The notes beneath the pieces are model-generated. The model saw nothing but the letters and a program-made list of their open reading frames with translations. It was not told where the DNA came from and did not search any database. From Lithodes maja (lineage: Eukaryota; Arthropoda; Malacostraca; Decapoda; Lithodidae): a stretch of DNA of 64,000 bases. The DNA lies in the NCBI GenBank assembly GCA_037953745.1, contig JBAKBP010000682.1, forward strand, positions 124,001 through 188,000. Direction: 5' to 3'. This document shows positions 32,528-42,567 of the stretch, in pieces; within the stretch, counting starts at the first letter, position 1; each line of letters opens with the position of its first letter. The translations under genes and the position numbers were made by a program.

Positions 32528-35500
32528 ACACTGACCTTTCCCACACCTCGCGTATACACTACCCCTCGTGTCCTACACCTCTACCTACATGATGATGAAC
32601 ATAAATACACCTTAAAGTTAATACACCCATGTCCTGTCCCTAAGTTAGGATGTCAATATCAACATACCCTAAAATACCTTGTCTTGCCAGACTAAGTTTC
32701 TGAAGACCAATCGCCCAATAAATCTATGTATGTTCCTCCCAGGTTAAAACACCCATGCCCTGTCCCTAGGTTGAGCCAATGCCAACCAGTTCAGACAGCC
32801 ATAAATCTATGTATTCAATCCTTAGGTTAGTTATCTTTGTCCGCCATTGTGTTCATCTCTTCCATTTACTTTTCCACACTTGTTATACGTCTTCCAATCA
32901 CCTCCTTCGTATCCACAGTCCACACTACTCTATTTTGCTTCGTGTCCTACACCTCATACCCGCCAGACTCTACCTACATGATGATGAACATGAATACACA
33001 TTCATTTAATACACCCATGCCCTGTCCCTAGGTTGAGCCAATGCCAACCAGTTCAGACAGCCATAAATCTATGTATGTTCTTCCATCCGAGAAGTAATAA
33101 TATGTTCACCCCCTTAAAATACCTTGTCTTGCCAGACTAAGTTTCTGAAGACCAACCGCCCCCATAAATCTATGTATGTTCTTCCATCCGAGAAGTAGTA
33201 TGTTAAAACCCCTGTCCTAATTGATAAGAAACTATGATACCCACAGGTACACCAGTGTATATAGAACCATTGTTCCTGTAAGACCTAGCCAGCAATGACT
33301 GAAGATGTTAGCCACCATGCAGTAACTTTAATTCTTACCCCAACCAGAGATTGTATATACAACCCTCTGTTACCATTGTCTCGATGCATTTTCACCACGA
33401 AACAATACCGAAGTTAACCCTACGAACTGTCGTTTTCTTTGGTGTATATATCATAGAAAACGCAGTTCCCAGGAACAACTAGATCAGCAAGAAATAGTGT
33501 CAGATTAACAGTATCCATAACCATCGTATTGACGAGTAATAATACACCATGTTTTTCCTTACTTTGATCCACAGTCAAGCACACACCTACAGTTAACCTC
33601 CTCTTCCCCACAGCCCACAGTCCACATCATTCTATCCTTTCCAGACTCATATACCACCCCGTATATTGCTCATCCCCCGGTAGCATTTGGCTAACATACT
33701 TTCCCTGTCATTAACCCCAAAATCCAATATCAACTGTAGTCTAATGCCACCCCTACGCCCGGAGACCTTAGGGTCAAACTTCCACGTAGCCCCCTGAACC
33801 CTCTCCCTCTCATTAACCCCCCACGCTCCTCAACTCCTTTCCGACCTAGCCTCTCCACCATACCTCCTGAATATCCTTTATTTTTCCGTTGCTAACATTC
33901 TCCAACCTTTTATATATATACTCCTATCCAGCCTACCTTCCCTTAGTAGGACAGAACAACATTAGAACTTTACTAACCCTTTGCATGCCATCTATTCCCT
34001 CACAACCCATTCACAACCCTGTACCAAATGATCGTCAGTGCGAGGCTAGCCGCCTCGCCAGTGACTAACTTCTATTGCCATACTTCCAGATAAATGTGGC
34101 AGAGTTAGCAACCCAGTCTCCACCACATCCAACAAATCATGCAATTAACAACCCAACCGATTAAACCAGCTAGTCAAGGCACCTTCGGTTTTGGTATTAC
34201 GAACACCCACATCTGTCTCATAAACAGAGGGTTATTACAAACACTTGTGATATGGCAAGTCCCTAGCCACAGCCGCCGGACGACCATCACAGAGAGAGGG
34301 CGCGCACCTCCCCTTTTTTACCCACCCGAGGAGGGAGACCCCCACCCCTGCGGAGGTATACCTGACCCCTGTTTTGACTTCCAGGTCATTGCCAGGTAGC
34401 ACAGGAATTCTTCCCATCAATGAACTAACCATGCATGACTAACCCCTTTACTAACCTCTATTAACCCACAATAACCCATTCACCTTTCTTGCATACTCGG
34501 ATAATCAAATTAGCACCTCAGCTATACCATAGAATGAAGACTGAGCAATATAAGAGAGACGCTCCTATCACAGCTGTCCCAGTCCTCCTCGCAAAGTAGA
34601 TCCAGTCTCCCTCCCCTCAATACTTCCAGTATAGCCAAAATAGTACTTCTTACTAAGGCTCAGTTATATCACATTATGAAGGCTCCCTATAGCCATGTGC
34701 CACAACAGTAATCACCACCTTACCTAGTCCCCGTATCTATTGAGAGCTCAAATAATTCCATAAGACTCGAGATCCCTATGGCCTACAGGGTCCAAAACCG
34801 AGCCTATAAACCCAGCTCCTGCCCCCAGTAAAATCAGTTGAAAGATAGACACCAACCAGTGGCTGGCCCCCTTAAGTTGACCTCTAGCTCTGCCCTTGTG
34901 TTGTTCCTGAGATTTGAGTTCCAGAGCCGGCAGACTCCGTGGCAGATTTGAGATAGAAGCATCTGTCCACGTACAAGAAATCTACGTGCACCTTATAACC
35001 TTCACACACCAGTGGGTATATAAGCGTGTAGCCAGCAACGATCGCCAAGAGATCCGTCTTGAAAACTTCCTACATATGGACCCCCTGGACGGCCGCGGAA
35101 CCAGTCGTTAGCCCCCAACATCACGGACGCAAGATAACCAGGACCAGACCAACCAAATACTACCCAAGATTCACTTTATTAGTACTACCGTGTTACAGTA
35201 CTAATTAGAGACTCACTTATTAATCTTTCTATGAAGTGGCTATATCTTTGCCCCAGTATAATTCATATACAACCATTCTATTGGGAAGTGCTAAGCGTAT
35301 CAGTGTTCATTAATTAACAGGCGACATTAACTCTCGTAATTACCCCTATTCAGATATTATTACATAGAAGTAAAACCCTAGTGATATCTAACGTTCGCCC
35401 ACTGATTTGTGTTCTACGTATTTCTGCTATAAGAATATAAAACTTAGATCAGTACCCCCCTGAGGTTACTAGAATTCCCGGGCTCTAAAAAAACGTGTCT

Positions 35501-35904
35501 AATTCTAGTCTGTGAACTACTACTTGTGCACCAGTACTGCCAGTAATAAATCTAATTAGTGAAATTGAATCTATAAGTAACATTGATGTCTTCCAGTATA
35601 TAAACTTGCGAACCAAGCCAGTGATCAGAAGAGTATACCTGAACGTTGGAAGTGGGAGACTAGGCTCCATCCAGATCCACTAATGCTAGCTGTTCATTTC
35701 TATCATTTGTCTTGTACGAGTATTCATACCTTCTTATGCTTCCTATTAATCATCTTCAATAAACGTGATCGTGTGTCTTGTTACCGTGTGTTTCTTTTGT
35801 GTTCTCTATTCCTCATAACTTGTATTGTGCATGCAGCCTTATATACCCAGTCAGTTAGAACTCACATTACCCAAGTTAATCCTGTAGAAAAACAGGGCAT
35901 AACA
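32353..35904 (+). mobile_element. Gypsy-1 3' LTR (subfamily B), uninterrupted
   Basis: 3,552 bp, TAAAATGCCCC to GGGCATAACA. It shows the unoccupied sites for the three insertions of the 5' LTR: TTAA at 33711, DIRS site after 34440, TTAATTAA at 35310. TATA box at 35597-35604 and AATAAA at 35758-35763. Confidence 0.95.
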
Positions 35905-36843
35905 TTGGTATGATTAGGGAATTTTTCTGTCCTGAAAACTCCCCAGGCCCACTTTAGGATCAACCTTCCCTGGTACCTGGCGTGGGGCTCGAACCTCTGA
36001 AGGGAGTTTAACCCTCCTAAAAACCCACAGGTTTTGAGATGCCTTGGGTGGGGTTCGAACCCTGGTTAGTGACCATGGCCATCACCACCAGGCCCGCGTG
36101 CTAACCCACTGTACTACCACGGACGTACTAAAAGTATAGTAACCTTAGTCCGATTTGTAAGAACCAGGTGATAGTCTCGTGGTGATTCACGTGATGAGTT
36201 TATTGGACTTACCATCCACGACTATTTTACACTATACCTGACGTCAACTCGGGTAGTACATTATTGGGGTTGCGGGATATTTTCGAGGGCATTACACCAC
36301 ATTTCTTTTTATTTAGGCTAGTCCCTAGCCTCTCTAAGGTCGTAAGGTATCGTAGCCGTATCACCTCAGCAATCTCAATATGGTTAGGGTCCACGTGATG
36401 GGTGCTCAGTGTAGCTACCAGATCACGTTCCGTTACTGCCACCAATGAAATGCTGGGTGATTAGGGAATTTTTCTGTCCTGAAAACTCCCCAGGCCCACT
36501 TTAGGATCAACCTTCCCTGGTACCTGGCGCGGGGCTCGAACCTCTGAAGAGAGTTTAACCCTCCTAAAAACCCACAGGTTTTGAGATGCCTTGGGTGGGG
36601 TTCGAACCCTGGTTAGTGACCATGGCCATCACCACCAGACCCGCGCACTAACCCACTGTACTACCACGGACGTACTAAAAGTATAGTAACCTTAGTCCGA
36701 TTTGTAAGAACCAGGTGATAGTCTCGTGGTGATTCACGTGATGAGTTTATTGGACTTACCATCCACGACTATTTTACACTATACCTGACGTCAACTCGGG
36801 TAGTACATTATTGGGGTTGCGGGATATTTTCGAGGGCATTACA
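35905..36843. repeat. 386-bp direct repeats flanking 161 bp, between the 3' LTR and its target duplication
   Basis: After TTGGTA, copies at 35911-36296 and 36458-36843 are almost identical, both starting TGATTAGGG and ending GAGGGCATTACA. This could be a miniature LTR element (TG...CA ends, 161-bp interior 36297-36457) or 1.7 copies of a 547-bp tandem unit. The interior has no open frame, no good primer site and only a weak purine tract. Flanks TGGTA and GCTAC do not match, so no target duplication of its own is evident. Confidence 0.65.
36050..36122 (-). repeat. tRNA-like sequence in 386-bp repeat, copy 1
   Basis: On the minus strand it begins CCGTGGTAGTACAGTGGGTT (A-box-like) and reaches GGGTTCGAACCCC (perfect B box) about 55 nt later. 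A second B-box-like GGTTCGAGCCCC follows near 35990. The same lies at 36597-36669 in copy 2. It is probably an old tRNA-derived SINE fragment or internal promoter and not a tRNA gene: no closed acceptor stem. Confidence 0.5.
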
Positions 36844-36880
36844 GCTACATAGCTCGTTCTGGTCTCATTTTGAAGCTTTT
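36844..36880 (+). mobile_element. TTAA element D, continuation after Gypsy-1
   Basis: GCTACATAGCTCGTTCTGG...GAAGCTTTT matches element E at about 2252-2290. Its first five bases are the second copy of the GCTAC target duplication. It is cut by LTR A at 36881. Confidence 0.75.
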
Positions 36881-36884
36881 TAAA

Positions 36885-37118
36885 ATGCCCCAGAACGAGA
36901 AGCCCACCACGGAAGCCACGAGCGAGAACAACAAAGAAACGGGAACAGAAACACCCGAAGGAAAGGCCCACAGAACGAAAGGACCAGGCGAGAGCAGACG
37001 CCCCATAGATCAGCGTGAGAGAAGAAAGAAGGAGAGAAGGCACCAAGCCAACCAGTTCAGACAGGCCGAAGCCCGCAGGGCTAAGCACTTCCAAACCACA
37101 CCTGCCTATCGCTTCTAA
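36885..37118 (+). CDS. LTR-encoded C-terminal part of ORF3 (subfamily A)
   Basis: Same 77-codon frame as at 1710-1943, ending TTPAYRF-stop. It includes the 17-codon basic insert (RRPIDQRERRKKERRHQ) absent from subfamilies B and C. Confidence 0.5.
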   Translation: MPQNEKPTTEATSENNKETGTETPEGKAHRTKGPGESRRPIDQRERRKKERRHQANQFRQAEARRAKHFQTTPAYRF

Positions 37119-38390
37119 CCACTGACCCTTCCCCCACCTCGCGTATCCACTACCCCTCGTGTCCTACACCTCTTACCCGCCAGACTCTACCTACATGATG
37201 ATGAACATGAATACACCTTAATTTAATACACCCATGCCCTGTCCCTAAGTTAAGATATCAATATCAACATACCCTAAAATACCTTGTCTTGCCAGACTAA
37301 GTTTCTGAAGACAAACCGCCCCCATAAATCTATGTATGTTCTTCCATCCGAGAAGTAATATGTTAACCCCCATGTCATAATTGATAAGAAACTATAATAC
37401 CCATGGGTACACCATCGTGCAACCATTACGCCTGCCCTATCTTGCCAGATCTAATGACTGAAGATGTTAGCAACCATGCAGTAACTCTAATTCTTACCCC
37501 AACCAGAGATTGTATAGATAACCCTCTTTTACCATTGTCTCGACGCATATCTACCACGAAACAATAACGAAGCTACCCCTACGAACTGCCGCTTTCTTTG
37601 GTATATATTTCATAGAAAACGCAGTTCCCAGGGACAACTAGATCAGCAAGAAATCGTGTCAACTAATAGTGTCCATAACCCATCGTATTAACGAGTAATA
37701 ATACACTATGTTTTTCTCTACTTTTATCCACAGTCAAGCACACACCTACAGCTAACCTCATCTTCCCCACAGTCCACATGATTCTATAATTTCCAGACTC
37801 ATATACCACCACCTATTGCTCATCCCCGGTAGCGTTTGATCAACCTACCTTCCCTGTCGTTAACCCCCAGTCTAAGATACCAACTGTAGCCTAATGCCAC
37901 CCCTACGCCCAGAGACCTTAGGGTCAAACTTCCACGTAGTCCCCCCTTAACCCTCTCCCTCTTGTTAACCCCCCACGCCCTCCTCGACTCCCTCCTGACC
38001 TAGCCTCCCACCATACCCCCTGAATATCCTTAACTTTTCCGTTACTAACATTCTCAAACCTTTTGTATAGATACAGGTACTCCCTATCCAGCCTACCTTC
38101 CCCCAGTAGGAAGGAACACCATTAGAACTTTACTAACCCTTTGCATACCATCTATTCCCTCACAACCCTGTACCAAATGATCGTCAGTGCGAGGATAGCC
38201 GCCTCGCCAGTTGCCATACTTCCATACTTGCCATACTGCCATACTTCCAGATAAATGTGGCAGAGTTAGCAACCCAGTCTCCACCACATCCAACAAACCA
38301 TGCAATTAACAACCCAACCAATTAAACCAGCTGATCAAGGCACCTTCGGTTTTGGTATACGAACACCCACATCTGTCTCATAAACAGAGG

Positions 38391-38395
38391 GTTAT
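38391..38395. repeat. Target-site duplication GTTAT, left of Gypsy-2
   Basis: Matches 52576-52580. The joined sequence GGGTTAT-TACAAACAC is intact in other LTRs, for example 34231-34243. Confidence 0.95.
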
Positions 38396-41300
38396 TAAAA
38401 TGCCCCAGAACAAGAAGCCCACCACAGAAGCCACGAGCGAACACCACACAGAAACACCCAAAGGAAGGTCCACAGAACGAAAGGACCAGATGACCGAGCC
38501 AACCATTTCAGACAGGCCCAAGCCCGCAGGGCTAAGCAGCTCCAGGCTGCACCCATTTACCTTTTCTAAACTGACCATTTTCCACACCTCACGTACACTA
38601 ACCCCCTCGTGTCCTACACTCCTAACTACAAAGATGATGAACAGGAATATAACATTCATATTAAAACACCCATGCCCTGTCCCGACGTTGAGCCAATGCC
38701 AACACATCAGACAGCCATAATTATATCTATGTATGTTCTTACATCCGGAGAAGTAGATGTTATATATCTTAGAAGTTAAAACACCCACGCTTGTCCCTAG
38801 ACCTCGTATATCAATTTCCATGACGAGTATAGATATATGTAACCCGTGCTCAGTCGCCCCTTGCATTGTTCCTCTAGTAACTAAGTCTATAATATTAACT
38901 GCCACCAGCATTGATGCGACATAGCGGCACTGTCCTTGTGTCGTATTGTGCCAAGTACAGATCAACCAGTTTCATCACCTTATTAGGACGACGACTATAA
39001 TGCCATCGTTCATCGATGTATGCAATCCTTAGGTTAAGTATTTTTATCCGCCATTGTGTTCACCTTTTTCCATTTACTTTCCACAATTGTCATACGTCTT
39101 CCCCTTGCCTCCTTCGTATCCACAGTCCACACTACGCCAATTTACTTCGTGTCTTACACCTCTTACCCCAACCAGAGATTGTATAAGATAACCTGGTTAC
39201 CAGTATCTGTCATAAGTACCCCAAAACAATAAGTAAGTACCCCTACGAACTGCCGCTGTTGTTGGTATATTTATATTTAATAGAAAACGCAGTTCCCAGG
39301 GCCAACTAATAGTATCCATAACCCTCGGACTGATCACATAACTCTATCTTTTCCAGACTCATATACCACCCCATAGTTGCATTCCCCGGTAGCATTTGGC
39401 TAACGTATTCTACTGCCTTTTCAAACTTCCATATCAATTGTAGCCTAATGCCACCCCCACGCCAGGGACCTTAGGGGCAAAAATTTTCCTGTAGCCCTTG
39501 AACTCTCCCCCCCCCCCCCTCTCATTAAGACGCCCGCGCTTCTCGACTCTTGTCCGACCTAGCCTCTCTCTCATACCTCTTGAAGATCCTTGAATTGTCC
39601 GTTGCTAACGCTCTCCAACCTTTTATATATATACTCCTATCCAGCCTACCTTCACTTAGTAGGCCAGAACAACATTAGAACTTTACTAGCCCCTTGCATG
39701 CCATCTATTCTCTTACAACCCATTCACAACCCTGCACCCAATGGTCGTCGGTGCGAGGCTAGCCGCCCCGCCAGTAACTAACTTCTATTGCCATACTTCC
39801 AGATAAATGTGGCAGAGTTAGCAACCCAGTCTCCACCACATCCAGCAAACCCTACAATTAACAACCAGCCGAGTAAAACCAGCTAGCTAAGGCACCTTCG
39901 GTTTTGGTATTAAGGACACCCACATCTGTCTCATACACAGAGGGTTATTACAAACACTGGTGATATGGCAAGCCCCTAGCCACAGCCGCCGGACGACTAT
40001 CACAGAGAGAGGGCGCCCAGCTCCCCCTTTTTGCCCACCCGAGGAGGGAGACCCCCACCCCCGCGGAGGTATACCTGACCCCTGTTTTGACTTTCGAGTC
40101 ATTGCCAGGTAGCACAGGAATTCTTCCTATCAATGAACTAACCATGCATGACTAACACCTTTACTAACCTCTATTTACTCACAATAAACCATTTACCTTT
40201 CTTGCATGCTCTGGTCACTAAATTAGCACCTCAGCTATACCATAGAATGAAGATTGCACAATCTAAGAGAGACGCTCCTATCACAGCTGTCCCCATCCTC
40301 CTCGCAAAGTAGATCCAGTCTCCCTCCCCTAAATACTTCCAGTATAGCCAAAATAGTACCTCTTACTAAGGCTCAGTTATATGAAAATATAAAGGCTTCC
40401 TATAGCCCTGTGCCACAACAGTAAATACCATCTTACCTAGTCCCCATATCTATTGAGAGCTCAATTAAGTCCATAAGACTCGAGAACCCTACTGTCTACA
40501 GGGTCCAGAACCGAGCCTATAAATCTAACTCCCGCCCCCAGTCAAATCAGTTGAAAGCTAGACACCAACCAGTGGTCACTACCCTGCAGTTTACCTCTAG
40601 CTCTGCCCTTGTGTTGTTCCGGAGTTGAGAGATTCCAGATCCGGCAGACTCCGTGGCAGAGAAGACTGATAGAAGTATCTGTCCATGTACAAGTCCTAAC
40701 GTGCACCTTTTAACCTTCACACAAATTCGTGGGTATATAAGTGTGTAGCCAGCAACGATCGTCAAGAGATCCGACTTGAGAACTTCCTACATTTTGGACC
40801 ATCTGGACGGCCGAGGAACCAGTCGTTAGCCCCCAACATCACCGGAAGCAAGATAACCAGGACCAGATCTACCCATACTATTCAAGATTCATGTTGCTAG
40901 TACTAAGTGTTATAGTACTAGCTTGATACTCACTTATTAACTTTCTATAAAGTGGCTAAGACCTTGCCCAGTGTAATTCATATTTAACCATTCCATTTGG
41001 GACGTACTAAGCGATCAGTGCTCTTTAATTAACAGGCGACCTTGACTCTCGTAATTACCTTATTCAGATATTAAAACTCTAGTGATATCTAACGTTCGCC
41101 CACTGATTTGTGTTCTACGTATTTCTGCCATAAGAATATAAAACTTAGTTCAGTACCCCCATGAGGTTACTAGAGATTCCGTGTTCTACAATATACGCGT
41201 GTCTAATCCTAACTGTGAGCTGCTACTTGGGCATGCGACCAGCCAGCAAGAGGTCAAATCAGTGACATTGAATTATACGAATATATTGAGGTCTTCCAGT

Positions 41301-41610
41301 AAAATAAAAACTTGCTAATTAAACCCGTGATCAGAAGAATATACCTGAACGTTGGAAGTGGGAGACTAGGCTCCATCCAGATCCGCTAATGCTAGCAGTT
41401 CCCTTCTATTATTTGTTTTGTGCGAAAATAACTATCTTTCTATGCTCTTTATTTATTTACTTCAATAAACGTGACCTTGTGTCGTGTTACCGTGTGTTTA
41501 TTTTGTGTTCTCTATTCCTCATACCTTGTATTGTGCATGCAGCCTTATATACCCAGTCATTCAGAACTCACATTACCCAAGTTAAACCTGTAGAAAAACA
41601 GGGCATAACA
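38396..41610 (+). mobile_element. Gypsy-2 5' LTR (subfamily C)
   Basis: 3,215 bp, TAAAATGCCCC to GGGCATAACA. The LTR-start ORF is disrupted here by a one-base deletion near 38462 (compare the intact frame in the 3' LTR). AATAAA at 41464-41469. The TATA region is degraded to AGTAAAATAAAA near 41295. Confidence 0.95.
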
Positions 41611-41630
41611 TTGGCGGCAGCGGTGGTTCT
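41611..41630 (+). promoter_or_regulatory. Candidate primer-binding site, Gypsy-2
   Basis: TTGGCGGCAGCGGTGG, identical to Gypsy-1, immediately after the LTR. Confidence 0.5.
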
Positions 41631-41691
41631 TGATTCGGATAAAAGGTTGCATTACATTGCAAGTTGGGAACAGCTAGAACACGAGAACATC

Positions 41692-42567
41692 ATGGCGCAA
41701 CCTACTAACACTTCCATCCCACATTATGATGAAACAAAGTATGGGATCGAAGTATTCATGGACGTAGTGAAACCCTTACTTGACATTACTTATACCACGG
41801 ACGCACACAAAATAGCCGTAACATTACCACACCTGGGAAAAGCCGTTTCCCTGGTGGCCTATCAAGTGCACCCTGATCTCACCTGGAACGAATTTCGCAC
41901 AATAGTGATAGAAGCCATTAAACCTTCGTTGGGCGTTTTCGTGGCCCACACCAGTGTCCTAGACACGAAATTCGAAGGCGATCTAGATGCCACAGTGAGT
42001 AAGCTTGCCCAACACATAAATAATTCTTTCCCCACGTTGACCAAAATCCAACAAGAACAGCAAATTCTGGTCAACCTTGTGTCGATATTGCCCTCAGCAG
42101 TAAAATACCATTTCCGGGTGCACGATTTTGTCGGATACAAAAAAGACCTCATCACGATCCGACGTATTTTGGCCGTGCGCACAGAAGCACCCACCCAAAT
42201 CGCTGCCTACCCAGCCTCATCTTTCAACAACAGACCCACCTACCCTTCCGGCAAGCCCCAACCCAGTAGACCCCGGTTCCAACCGTCCCAGCCACGCAGA
42301 ATCTTCAACCGGAACAGCAACTACAACACCTACCAAAGTAAAAACCCTACCTTAGTCATTATCAACCCCTATGATTTCCCTGCCTGTAATGCTCAGTGTG
42401 CCCTCCACCAAATTTGTGACTCTGCCAAACCTCGCCCCTCTACTCCTCGCATTTCTGTAAATGAAGAGGAGTGGGGACAAGAGGAAGAAATTGCCCCCCA
42501 TACCATGACCTCAGACGATACCGAGGAAACCCTGGAAGAGGTAGATACCGACCCCCAGGATTTTTAA
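41692..42567 (+). CDS. gag: Gypsy-2 Gag
   Basis: 291 codons from MAQPTN. Colinear with Gypsy-1 Gag but with a deletion around the VIKRFPTHPQHPD segment and a shorter acidic C-terminus. It retains the C-x3-C-x2-H-x2-C group (CNAQCALHQIC). It ends at a TAA at 42565-42567 and overlaps the pol frame by about 97 nt in the -1 register, the usual arrangement for making Gag-Pol by ribosomal frameshifting. I see no textbook slippery heptamer in the right phase; the closest candidates are the C run near 42551 and the T run at the stop. Confidence 0.85.
   Translation: MAQPTNTSIPHYDETKYGIEVFMDVVKPLLDITYTTDAHKIAVTLPHLGKAVSLVAYQVHPDLTWNEFRTIVIEAIKPSLGVFVAHTSVLDTKFEGDLDATVSKLAQHINNSFPTLTKIQQEQQILVNLVSILPSAVKYHFRVHDFVGYKKDLITIRRILAVRTEAPTQIAAYPASSFNNRPTYPSGKPQPSRPRFQPSQPRRIFNRNSNYNTYQSKNPTLVIINPYDFPACNAQCALHQICDSAKPRPSTPRISVNEEEWGQEEEIAPHTMTSDDTEETLEEVDTDPQDF

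Larger units (their letters stand above)
12092..36843 (+). mobile_element. Gypsy-1: full Ty3/Gypsy LTR retrotransposon with nested insertions
   Basis: Order is 5' LTR (12092-24802), primer-binding region, gag, protease, a long low-complexity linker, RT-RNase H-integrase, GPY/F module and tail, ORF3, polypurine tract, 3' LTR (32353-35904). The 5' LTR contains three later insertions. Beyond the 3' LTR, 939 bp (35905-36843) lie before the GCTAC duplication; see the separate entry. The gene order protease-RT-RNase H-integrase defines Ty3/Gypsy (Metaviridae). No envelope gene is recognisable. Coding frames carry several breaks, so this copy is not autonomous. Confidence 0.9.
36881..38395 (+). mobile_element. 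LTR of subfamily A, left part (continues at 52576-54375)
   Basis: Begins TAAAATGCCCC and follows the 1-1947 LTR (other strand). It is split by Gypsy-2 after AGAGGGTTAT. Flanks of the rejoined LTR are CTTTT (36876-36880) and ATTAA (54376-54380), which do not match. The right-hand host sequence expected from family E (AGCGCCTAG) is absent, so this LTR probably results from recombination between two separate copies. Confidence 0.85.

Noticed and set aside
36050..36669. Functional tRNA genes in the 386-bp repeats
   Set aside because: B boxes are good, but there is no closed acceptor stem and the units are duplicated within a repeat.
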